A stretch of DNA of 64,000 nt from Phytoseiulus persimilis. Its lineage: Eukaryota; Arthropoda; Arachnida; Mesostigmata; Phytoseiidae. Position numbers and translations under genes: made by a program. The notes below the pieces were generated by a model. It had not been told where the DNA came from, searched no databases, and saw only the letters and a list, made by a program, of their open reading frames with translations. The stretch lies in NCBI GenBank assembly GCA_037576195.1, contig CM075102.1, positions 16,054,745 through 16,118,744 of the forward strand. Reading direction: 5' to 3'. Shown here in pieces: positions 48,101 through 58,500 of the stretch (positions are counted from its first letter, which is position 1; every line of letters begins with the position of its first letter).

Positions 48101-48847
48101 GCTCGGTGAGTGGATAGCGAAATCGCCACTTTCAAACTCTGCGCCGCCGATGTGAAGGAGAAACAATTTGCTGACTTTAGATCCTCTTGCAGGCCATCGT
48201 AGAAGACCGCAGACCGATCCGCCCGGAGCCGCCGCAACGAACTCAAATATCGGATCGTTTGCGAGAGCGACTGGATCAACGCCAAGACCCGCCCTGTAGC
48301 GTGCTCGTGAGCAATCTGCACAGCAACGTGTCAGAAGCCGACATAAACGTGAGTGAGATGCAGTGCAATCCAAGTTCTGATCGCTGAAAACGTCTATCAT
48401 TGCCATCAGATCACCTTGGGACTCAAGTTGATTCGAGCGAATTACTTGCTCCTCGTGTTAAGACTCCTTTTTCACAGGAGCTCTTCCGCTCCATGGGCCC
48501 GATCGTGACAGCCATGTTCGTCTCCCCGGGCAATGCCCTGGTTACTTACCACCGCAAACACGACGCCGTTAAGGCCGTCGAAACTTACCACCTGCGTCTG
48601 TTGGACGGACAGCCAATGACTTGCGTCCTCCTGAGCCCCGACATGATACCTGAAAAGCAGCAACCGCAGGTCCCCGGACGCATCTGAGATGCCGAACGCT
48701 ATCGAGGCGGCTCTCAAGAAGGTGAGACCGTCTACATTTTATCTTCAAACATGGATGCGACTCCCAGAGTTGGCAGAACATTGAAGGAGATTCTCTCTTG
48801 CATTCCAGGTGGCTCATACTCCGGAAACAGATACCAAATGCTTGTGA
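45173..48847 (+). CDS. POLDIP3: POLDIP3/SKAR-like RNA-binding protein (partial 5', odd 3' frame)
   Basis: Exons with matching phases: 45173-45434, 45534-45666, 48193-48348, 48478-48721 and 48809-48847. The first may be internal, because an acceptor precedes the ATG at 45181. The N-terminal part has a DARDVIRNKGG phrase like the DAR repeats of POLDIP3. The C-terminal part is an RRM: VLVSNLHSNVSEADIN, then ELFRSMGPIVTAMFVSPGNA, AVKAVETYHLRLLDGQPM. The LDGQPM-C-L ending matches POLDIP3 better than the related ALYREF, which also has Gly/Arg-rich tails not seen here. The family links spliced mRNPs to export and S6K1-stimulated translation. The reading frame meets TGA at 48685-48687. Shifting +1 opens EMPNAIEAALKK, which runs into a good donor and a matching acceptor at 48809 and then a stop. 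That tail resembles the family's C-terminus. The intron 45667-48192 contains a whole TraB-domain gene. Confidence 0.72.
46052..47386 (+). CDS. TRABD: TraB-domain-containing protein
   Basis: A single-exon gene of 444 codons lying wholly inside an intron of the POLDIP3-like gene, on the same strand. TraB/TIKI-fold proteins include bacterial pheromone-shutdown factors and the eukaryotic TRABD family, whose members sit at the mitochondrial outer membrane in plants and animals. The first ~130 residues are acidic and disordered. The TraB domain follows with the characteristic GSAHFSRESQDDVRRVI (His plus Ser region) at about 151-168 and a conserved VMVELCKQR stretch. Further on come GGEFRVAYQEA, LGDRQINITLKRAW, and VVAVVGIGHQQGIVDHW (second conserved His) near 351-368. 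A C-terminal hydrophobic helix (AFIIGMWLGVGFVAYKL, about 399-415) fits a tail anchor. AATAAA at 47749-47754 gives it its own 3' end. The absence of introns would fit a retrocopy origin or general intron loss. Confidence 0.92.
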   Translation: MPMDSTVGARTDIDGGEDATAPAGGGPAVPPTSPAVDGKISKTLHQDLNRNDATDTLDDRNEDIARLERSLGDRFDLQTEQNESASPTGNEGSEDVALAIDQPSDPLAESDGSIRSREDSEGGYGGSDSDLDDFELPKTCQVLKAPNGSLVYVVGSAHFSRESQDDVRRVIRNVRPKRVMVELCKQRVHILTLDENILLRESSQISIQTIREAISKMGTLQGGMYILLMQMSAHITSKLKIAPGGEFRVAYQEANKLDNCQIFLGDRQINITLKRAWANLGIWQRLSIIWTLLFTEEDISAEDVEKCKEKDILDQLLGEMCMNHPDLTRVLIAERDRYLCRSLFDIAMSSPAPTSVVAVVGIGHQQGIVDHWEKAEEIDLHELLVIPQPSLGVRITNKAFIIGMWLGVGFVAYKLTPRGLRTAVVSGVSHGLRVGTEKLSLMLK

Positions 48848-51800
48848 AGCAACGTTTTGATCCGTCGATCAGAAACGAGATTGACGAACTTTGAGCATGC
48901 GCACGAAACACCTACGATGCTCCTTCTGAAACTCTGTAACGAACATACGAACCCTCGAGAGAAAAGAGGAGTTGCTGTCTCATTAAACTGAAACATATGT
49001 ATTCAAAAACATATGGAACATTTGAGTTGATTGTGAATGCCTCCTCGAACTCTTCATTGAAGCAGCGTACCGTCAAGGTTGGTAAGTTCTCGCTGTTCTC
49101 GGGGTTTCAAGAAGTTGTGGCTCGATATGTTATCCTATTTCGCAAGTTATGGAACGCGACCCGAGGCTATCGTCGGTGAAGTGGGTGAGTATCTTTCGAA
49201 GTTGGTCGACAGATTATCCGACAGTGTTCGTGAGTAAAGCAGCAAAATCGGATGTATTCGTCAGACATTAGCTTAACTTCAGAAGTTTTTACCCTTTCGT
49301 AGAGATAGGGCATTCATACAGCGCTGGCAAACTTCACAGAAGACACAGCTGCGATAATAAACGTGTGTACAAAAATTTATGTTTTTTTCCTGCTCCGAGT
49401 TCGACGTCCCGGCGTTGATCGAACGTTCAAAGAAGTTGCGATCGTGAACGGGAGACTGGCTCGGAAAGAGGTTGATTGATTGGCGTAGTTCCAGTTCGAT
49501 GTATGGGGTATCCCAGTATCATATCCTCTCTCAGACGTCAATTATCGCTTCCGCTAAGGAGGGAGAGGACACCGATTTTCCGAAGCTAGTTTTGAGGAAA
49601 ACCAGGGCACACTGTTCGAGAGCCTTCACTGGTCGTGCTTCTCAAAATAGCTGGGAGGCCGTGATTGAGACCAGCTCAGGCCTCTTGGAGAAGAGTTCAT
49701 AACAGCGGGGTGAGCTCTGTTGGTCGCGCCTTACGTGACCGCGGTCATACCTTGAGGAGACTGAAAAGCGTTTCCTCATGACTGGAAGTCGCGCGAGACG
49801 TGAGAGCACACAATTAGCCGAGCCGACTGAAGAGCTTCGCGCTGGGAGTCCTAGAAACCTAAATCGCCCGCCCTCTGAATCTTTCGATTTCCTGATCTGA
49901 CGCTATCTAACAGACTGTGATGAGCTGGCTGGAACGAATCTCAAAACTATATTCAGTGAGTTTTCCGAACTTGAAACCAGGTATCTTCCCCCTCGGCGTC
50001 GCTTTCGAGGATCTTCGCGCTACAACAAATGAAGCTGCGCAGTGCGCCGGCTTGAGAGGCTCACTCGGCGGTGGTGTGAACGCATCCCGCAGATGGAAAG
50101 CTTCACGAATCAAAGCGTCACACTAGTGAAATGGACATGCGACATGGAATCGATCTATCACGAATCACGTTTCCCATTCATACGCGCTGGGGCTGTCGCT
50201 GGCTGGGAAAGTTGCTGGAACCGGGTCGCCGAATCTGGACGCTCTTGACGCGATTCATCACCGGATAAGCGTCGACGCCGTGATTCCAGTTTTTGAACTT
50301 CAGCTGAGTTACCGGAGTCAGAGGAAATTCAGCGACGAACTTTCCCGAAAGACAATCGCAACCGGAGATCTCTGTGTCCGAAGGACTCGTTGTGATGCGA
50401 AGCTTCCGAAGAAAACTTTCTCCATTGTTTCAAACTCCCTGAGAAATCGGCTCCCAACCCGAGCAGGCGAAAACGGTCATCTATTTAGAGGTGAATCCAT
50501 TAACGGATTGGCTGTGCTACAACCACAATAGAAGCATCTCCAACAATGGGGTGTTTCAGCTGAAACGACGGTGATCCTCCGAAGGTCAATCCAGGGAAAG
50601 AATTTCAATTCATTCTCCTCAGCAACCCAAACGAAACAGAAACTTCCAAATCAGGGCATCGGCTGAACACGGGAGCGGCGTATAGGCAATTGCGCTCCCG
50701 AAGAGTGCGCCTGAGCAACTCCTTCTCGCGGTTTCTCCGGGAGGGAGTTCAGGTTGTCCAGAACTGGCCTGTTATTTCGTCCTAGTAGATCAAGACCAGG
50801 AGTTCATTCATATTGGCTCCTCAAGGATGGACTCATCGGAAGCTGCTTGGTATGTTTCAACTGATTCAAAGAGCCGGGATCGAGACGCGCCCTTGAAGCC
50901 GTTGTTTCTTTTGACGCGGTTCTACGATTGCCGAGAAAATCCCGCACATGAGTCAGGTCCTCTTGACGGGGAAATCCATTTCATTTCTCTCTGTCAGCTT
51001 TTCATGAGCAACTCGCTGACGAAGGACTCTTCCCCTGCCACGAGTCGCCCCCTCCTTCTCTGGAGTTCATCGGAATTCCTCTTCATGGTCTCTTGTTCGC
51101 TCGAATCATTTAGGAATTCTCGCTTTGGAATAGTTGTTTGGTTTCTCCCTTGCCGCATGGGGCCGATGGATGACAAGTCTTCGTCTGGCGAATGAGGGAC
51201 TAGCTCGCGGCTAGACGGAGAGCTCACCAACAAAATAGTGCTTTTTGACTGTCACGTTCCGGCTGTCTTCAGTAGCGGCCTTCGAAAGCCAAGGCTTCGG
51301 CGGTGTGGATTACAATACATCAGCCCGCCGGTAGCAGCGTTCGGAAAAATTTCGACAATGGTTCCTTGTGCCCAGCGTGACATTTCCAAAATCGTGCTCT
51401 TTCCTGGAGAGGAACTTTCATGAAATATCTCCCGTCGTTTGGGAGGTAATTTTCTCCTCTGTTCCTTTCATCCGAGTCTGCACAACGAACCCCCCCCCCC
51501 CCCCCCCCCCCGTACTTCGGTGAGAAACGCAAAGATCCTACAGGTGTTCCCATCGTGGCTCTCGATCGAAGATTGAATGAAGTCGGCAGATAAGCGTGAC
51601 AATCAGAATGTTAACGTTACTCCATCTACAGTACATGAGACGATTCAGATCATGAGCTTCGCTGCTGAGAACAATCCGCCAAGGTTAGACTAGTGCTCAG
51701 CTTCTGGTTGAAAACCCGTGGAAACGCGTTCTACCATCTTACACCCTAGCGCTTCCACGATGGCGTATCCGTCGCGTTGGGAGGAACATTTCGGCGTTGA

Positions 51801-54412
51801 TACCCAATCTAATGCCCCATGGGGAGAATATTCTCGGGAGTTGAGCAGTTTCATGATACAGCTCGGTCATTCCAGTCCTGAACCTGCTAAAAGATGTTTG
51901 GATGCCAGTATCGGGTGTCTTGCCATGATCAGACCCCACCGCGGGCCCGGGTTCGGATTCGTCACTCAACTCGGTTCCCAGAGAACTTCGAGAAATTGAA
52001 TTGTCCCCAGAGGCCTCCGGCGGAAGAGATCCTGACGAAATCGCGGCCGCTAAGCCAAGTGAAAAATCATCTCATGGCAAACAGCTACCGTCCCAGAAAA
52101 TCTCGACTGAATGATCGTGTCGATTTCCTGTCGCTCAACTCATTTGGACACATTTCATTCAAAGTCACTGCTCAGCGAATCTTTCAGCCAGCATAGACCC
52201 AAAGATAATCACTGAGGGATCCGTTCTGATAGACAGGTATGGAGAGTCGGAAGAACAGCTCAAACCCCACTAAGCTGTCGCATGGAACAGGCTCCACTGC
52301 AGACCGAGCGGAGGGTTTCTCGGCATTCTGGAATTTCTCCGTGACGTAATGTTTTGACCGCAATAGTGTTGGGTCGCACAGTCGGGTCTACCAGAGCGTT
52401 TTCTCCGTGTTTACTGTCCGATTCCACCTCCCGGCACATCGACTCTGAAAGACAAGATTTCTAGGACGACACCACAATGCGAGTTTGAAGCGGTCACATT
52501 CAGCGCGGGTTCACCGTAGTCATGCCGCATTTGATGGGATCCAGGTCGTCGAAGAACTTTGAGAACCAATGAGATACCGAATGGTCAACGGGATCTGCAC
52601 CAAGCGAATATATTTCTAGTCTCCTGTGCCATTGCTTTGCGCTACGGGTAGAGAAGCCGGCTGCCAGGGTCCAGAGGCGGGGAGCGTGGGAAGAGCTCTT
52701 TTGGGCGTCACTCGTTTCGTAGATCACACTCGAGAATTGGTTCCAAGCATGATCCTCTCCCAGTTTTCATAATCCTCATTCGCGGATCAGGTTTTAGGGA
52801 AGAGCTCAACAATAGCAGCCCCGAGACGACATCTCGCGGAGATCAACCCTCCTTGTTCCTTGAGCCTAAATTCAAAATTTCCGGAACAATCAGCGGAGAA
52901 ACTTATCCCACGGAGTTCCTTCTGGCCTCCCTTCGGATTTTGGCCTCGGATTTTCGCGGAATATGGTCGATTGAGAATGGTCGACGCCAGCGATTCGAAG
53001 ATGGGTCTCGTAAGCCAGGAGGAACTCTGAAGTCTGATGGAGTTCTTCCATTCTATAATAAGCACTCAGGTATAACTTCGGCATCGGAATCTGTTCTGTG
53101 GGCTGAACGAGTTTTTGCGGCTTCCGCTTTCCTCTTACGATCATGTCCATGAAAATTGCGGTCTGGATTTGCTGTTGTTGACAACAACAACCGGGACAAT
53201 CTCCACGAATCACGGACTAGTTTTTGCTCCTTCGGTGACTCCAACATGAGAGTCATGAGACGGCGTATCGCTCACGTGGGGACGCGTCTGAGCGACAATG
53301 TGCTCATTTCGCGTATGAATGTGACTCGACACGAGAATCATTGAGCTTGCCGTAACGACAGGAATTCGACAAAGCGACAATCGTTGAACGGATCGCGCGA
53401 ATTTGCCAAACTATTTTCTTCAACCGTCAAACAACTTTTGGCTCATTCTCGGCTTTAGCTGAATCTTTCTCTGATTTCAAGTGTTCCAGACGCAGCAGAA
53501 CGTTTTTTCTCTTTCAAACGAATAGGGAAATTTCCTAGGAGGGTGATTAACCCAGAACGTTCCAGCATGTCCGACCATGTTCCCGCTTTCTTGAGCCATT
53601 CCGTTTCTCGGGAGCGATTGCAGTTTCGGGCTCTCTCTTCTGAGCCGAGATCGGTGTCATTATTTTCTTCTCCGCTCGAAGTGAAGATTCCACTCGCCTT
53701 GCTCGCACGTCCAGCGTGGAGGGATCATTCAATCTGAAGTTCCGTAGTTAATTCTCAAGCGCTACTCGACGCAGGAGGGGTGGCACCATGTGAGTTCGAG
53801 ACGACGCTGCTTCCTGCGTCAAACTTCCACCAGGTTGGAGGGGTTCTCAGAACTCATTGAGCTTCCTCAAAACGGGAAACGCCGGCTGGCAGCTCCCAGG
53901 TACGGAAGGGGAAATGCTTGGAACTTCCTCACGGCTTCCATCAAAGCTCCGTCACTCTTTCTATCTGAATGTCATATCCTCTTGTGTTGGTCCACTCGGA
54001 GCGGGCTTGGGTTACGGAGTCAGTGTCCCAGAGAAAAAAACGCGCAGCTGACCAAACAGTCGACGTCGAAACGGATTCCGATTCGGATCGAGGCGAACCA
54101 GGCGCGAAAACTTTAGCACATTACTGCGGTCTAGGCTCGTTGGGTGGGTCGATCCCAATGATTGGGTAAGCTCGCCACCGAGGATATCGGTGGGGTACCC
54201 GCTCATCGCAAGAAGCGGCTCCCTCTATCTCAATGACGCGTCTCTGTACGCTTCAGGCGAGAACCACTAAGCGCTTTTCGGCAAAAAAAAAAAGAAATCA
54301 GATATGACGCTGGAGCATTCATGTGCGTGGAACCCTTTCCCAATGTGACTTCTCTTTCAGAATTCTTCGCCGCGGCGGGATGTGGACAGTGTAGTGGACA
54401 GCGCGCTCAGAC
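48848..54412. other. Long stretch without a recognisable gene
   Basis: AATAAA at 49356-49361 may end the POLDIP3-like transcript. The rest holds only frames up to ~122 codons without known domains, plus a 22-base C run. Just before the fucosyltransferase, CTCTTTCAG ending at 54360 looks like a splice acceptor for a 5' untranslated exon. Confidence 0.45.
51490..51511. repeat. 22-base C homopolymer
   Basis: Twenty-two consecutive C residues on the plus strand (G-run on the minus). Such runs are prone to length error in sequencing and can form G-quadruplex structures. No gene feature is associated. Confidence 0.95.
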
Positions 54413-55555
54413 ATGTTAGTCAAAGCGCTCCTCAAGCATCGATGGTTGGTGCGGGTGGTGCCGGTGGCTTTCCTCGGAGTTTTCGTGGTCACGTTCGCTC
54501 TGTTCTATGTGCACTTCCTGCCCCGACGGGGATCCTTCTCCTACGAAGCGCTTCCCGTTTGTGAGGCTGCGGCGGAACCCGTCGAGACTTCAGAGAACTT
54601 CACTGTTATACTTTGGACTTCGTACTTCAACTTATGGGACAATCCAAACTTCGATTCATCGCAACCCGAGAACTGCCCGTACAAGAACTGCGACTTCACA
54701 ACTGATCGAAACTCCGCAACGGCCGCGGACGCTGTAGTTTTCCACGAAGCTGATATGTCTCTGGACGATATGCCCGATTCCCGAGCACCGAGTCAGCGCT
54801 GGGTCATGTTCAACCAAGAAGCCCCACCAAACAGCCTGAACCTGCGACCGGCGTTCGACGGGTTGTTCAATTGGACCATGACTTACCACCGCCAGGATGA
54901 TGTGCCGGTTCCGTACTTCGAGATGTGCCGCACGAACTCGACCGACGCGCAACGTATCGAACAGCCCGAGGAGAAAGCCTGGGCCGCCGTTTGGTTCGTC
55001 AGCAACTGTGTCACCTCGAGCCATCGCATGGCGTACGTTGAGGAACTCCAGAACTACCTTACCGTGGACATCATAGGAGCTTGTTCGCCCCACAATCTAC
55101 AGTGCCCCAAGGATAACCATCAAAAGTGCTTGGATATGTTTCTGCCTCGATACAAGTTCGTCCTGGCGTTCGAGAACTCCATTTGCTCTGACTACGTCAC
55201 TGAGAAGTTCAAAAACGTCCTACCGTACGACATCATTCCGATTCTCTGGGGCGGCGTGGACTATGGAGAGTTTTTACCGCGAGAGAGCTTCGTGGTAGCG
55301 TCCGACTATCCCAGCCCGAAAGAGTTGGCACGAGCGCTCTACCGCTTCCGAGATAACTCACTTTTCCGCCGGACGGTCAGTCATCGGAACGGAATACGTG
55401 CTGAAACTGTCGAATGGAAATGCAGACTATGCGAGAAACTCAACAAGAACAAAGGCCAGATATCCTCAAGGAAAGATCTCTTCAGCAGGTTCCACAAGAA
55501 CGGCCGATGTAAAGTGTGGCGTAAGGGGCATTTCCAGGAGTTCTTCCCGCAATAG
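54413..55555 (+). CDS. Alpha-1,3-fucosyltransferase (GT10 family)
   Basis: A single-exon frame of 380 codons. It is a Golgi type II membrane enzyme that transfers fucose from GDP-fucose to N-acetylglucosamine on glycans. A short basic cytoplasmic tail (KHR) precedes one membrane anchor, about residues 14-37 (start VRVVPVAFLGVFVVT). A lumenal stem and the GT10 catalytic domain follow. Family blocks are FNQEAPPN, FNWTMTYHRQDDVPVPYF and WFVSNCVTSSHRMAYV. The C-terminal donor-binding motif is YKFVLAFENSICSDYVTEKF at about 247-266, followed by PILWGGVDYGEF and SFVVASDYPS. C-terminal cysteines (CRLCEKL) match the usual disulphide. I cannot tell core from Lewis-type specificity; arthropod members include FucTA-like core enzymes. 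AATAAA at 55852-55857. Confidence 0.95.
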   Translation: MLVKALLKHRWLVRVVPVAFLGVFVVTFALFYVHFLPRRGSFSYEALPVCEAAAEPVETSENFTVILWTSYFNLWDNPNFDSSQPENCPYKNCDFTTDRNSATAADAVVFHEADMSLDDMPDSRAPSQRWVMFNQEAPPNSLNLRPAFDGLFNWTMTYHRQDDVPVPYFEMCRTNSTDAQRIEQPEEKAWAAVWFVSNCVTSSHRMAYVEELQNYLTVDIIGACSPHNLQCPKDNHQKCLDMFLPRYKFVLAFENSICSDYVTEKFKNVLPYDIIPILWGGVDYGEFLPRESFVVASDYPSPKELARALYRFRDNSLFRRTVSHRNGIRAETVEWKCRLCEKLNKNKGQISSRKDLFSRFHKNGRCKVWRKGHFQEFFPQ

Positions 55556-58500
55556 CTCGCAATGATCTCAGAACTCAAACTTCGGAAACCCAGTGTGCGG
55601 GAGGGGGGGAAAACTAGCGAAGGAGGACGCTTGACGTTCCCACTCACTGCAACAGATTTCGAGGGTACAATCAGGGAAAACGAGGGGCAGCTCCGCTATA
55701 ATTGTGATATCGTCCTCTGAATCTTCTCCAGAGGATCCCATCCATCACCTGAATGAATCGTAGACGAATGTCTGTATACTCTGAACTTCCAGAGGAACCC
55801 AATGGCTCCATTTCGCGGGATGAACTCTGTCATTCATGTCATCTGAACACCAATAAATATCTCGAGAAATCACTGAGCATCGTCAGTCATCATTCCATGG
55901 GCTCGATCACGGGTTTCTGGACTCGTTCCTGGAGCGACTCACGTCTCGGCTCGGGAGTACAGGATTGAAACTCGAATTAGTATTCAGGAGAAACTATTGG
56001 ACCGAGAATTCATGGTAAGACAACAGATCTGGTTTCCATCGGTTGGTTGCACTCCTGTGGATGAACGTGAGAGATTCTCTGGGAATCTATGTTCAGGAAA
56101 GCCAGACAACGTTTCCGATAGCTGTGGTCGCCGTGTTGGAGAAATAGGAAACATCGTGACCAGAGATTCCGCTGGTCGTCTCCGTTTGACTTTGGAAGCG
56201 CCCCCGCGGACTCGGTGAGCTCTTGAACGCAAGAAGCGTCGGAAGGGGGGTGGGACACATAGGGGAGAATGGATACGCGATGTGGATTTCGGAAACTAAG
56301 CCCGCTTCCCCATCCTGCCCCGAGAGCGCCTCGGTGCACTGTCTCTCTTTGTTCGACTCACGATTGACATGTTGCGCATTTTGTATTCCTGTTGACAGCA
56401 CGGGGTCGGTTCGGATGCTCACGGATCTCGGACAGTTTCCCGACGAGAGCGGAGCGTACGTGAACGAGGCAGATGGGAGAGCTGAGGTTCGCTTCGAGAT
56501 TCTTCGCTGCGATGTGAATAGCTGCCATCGATCATGCTCGTCTCAAGGAGCCCCGAAGTCGCAAGCTGCGGGACTTATGACTCGAAATGGATCCAGCACG
56601 AGACTTCATGACTCGAGGGACAGACTCAACGTCGAATATATTTCCTCCGCGAAGTTTGTGCGAGTGGAATACCTTGTTTCTCCATTTCGCATGATCATTC
56701 CGGGCTAGTGCAGATACCGATCGTGCAGGTAGTGCAAACCGGATGGAAAGAGAGCTTGAACGATCCATTACTGAAGTTCGACCCCACTTGCGTTGTGTGA
56801 ACAACTCTGCGCTCCAAAGCTCCGTCAGTTCAACTCTCAATCGCGACTCGAGTTTTCGTGGAGTCATAAGTCATAATGGGTGTAGTAGAAAGTGCGGTAG
56901 AAGGAAGTCGATTACGGTGACATCACGCCTCGGAGATGCAAACAAATCTTATGTCAAAGGGCGCTTCTGCTTGTCTTGGCCTCTTTCTACAATTTCATGG
57001 GAACGATTTTCGAGCCGCAGATTTGAAGCGTGATTTCGGTGCTCTGGTATCATTATTATCCCGATCGGAAGGCACGCCCCTCCGTCTTCTTACCCTATAA
57101 TGGAGCACACCCTTATTTAAGGACCACCTCAACTGGGAGTTCTGGTACGTGTTTACCATTGAGTCATTATATCCAGAGGCTCGAGATGGAGCGTTCGAAT
57201 CCCCCTCGCTGAGTTAGAGCTCGTAAATATTTTCGAAAACGGACTCCCCGAACCCACGAGTTTGGGGCTCGTCTCCATGCAGATTCGGTTTTTGGCATGG
57301 AATGGAACATCGCTGCATAACAAAAGCTCGACTTTGACTTGTGATTCGGTTGTGAAGTTCGGCCGGCAGTGTCTCTCGCGTAGCGCTCCCTGTGCGTGAG
57401 AAGCTCGCCATTTCAGATTCTGCTTTTGATCTGATTCCACATTTCTCACGAGGATACGCATCACTGATATTCAAAACCCTCGCGGCATGACCAGAGTCGA
57501 TTGAAAAAACCGGGGCGCTCCGTTGGAATTTATGCAGACTCAGCTCAGCACTTGAGAGGGAATGTTTTCCTCGGAAGCTTTGCCTGAAAACTTCCCGGCA
57601 GCAAATGTCGTGTTGGTTGCAGCTGCAACGACAGTTATCCTCGCTATTTACCGATCCTATTCGAGACCGAGCGAATCCCGCTGATCGTTTCCTACTCTTT
57701 CGGAGATCATGAACTCCTGAACTTGCCGCGAATGGAGCGATCACGCGGCATTGACGGTGATCGGAGGCTTTTGACTGCCGAGATGAGGTGATGGAACTCA
57801 TGTCTGGAGGCACATATCTGAGGCGGATTCCATCAGTTCCATGTCCTGATTACTTGCAGACTCCCGGGCTGCTCGAAAGTCGGAAGAACGGCCGAGCAGG
57901 AGGATCTGTACGCGCTTCGGGATGACATCGTCACCGGGAGTACCAGTAACTAGCACCTTGACGATTCCGAGCTCTGATGATGTCTCCGCGATTGCAAAAT
58001 ACCGGTTCCGCGCTGTCTTCCGTCTTTTGTTTTCTGGGAACGATGACTAGTTTTCGGATTGAATTGCTCAGTCCATCATAACATCCACTTCTCCTGTCCT
58101 CACGAACCTGACAGAAGCTTCGATTGCGGTTCTTTTCTTTTCTGCTAGCATTTGCTCGGTTACTCCATAAGGAATGCTCTCGGGGACGTCGGTAAGTACC
58201 GGAGATCTGCCGGCCCTTGCGATTCGAGGTCTAGGAGACTAGCTTCGGGCATCGTGCAAATACAATGTTAGTCATGGGAATAATTCTCGAGACAGGCTGC
58301 TCACGTGTAATTCCATGCTGCGATCACGACGTTTCCAAAGAACGCACTCGGACCAGCAACCATGGACTGTGATGACTAAAGCCTGGAAGTTTCAGTGATT
58401 TTTCGAAATTATCGCATCAACCGGTTCGCAATGGGGGACAATTTGAAAACGTAGGTTTTGCCATCGGAGAGGCTAGATGGAGACGGACGATCAAGGTTGT

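Noticed and set aside
57214..57813. 199-codon minus-strand ORF
   Set aside because: No domain, no splice partners, and composition like the surrounding non-coding DNA; kept only as a note.
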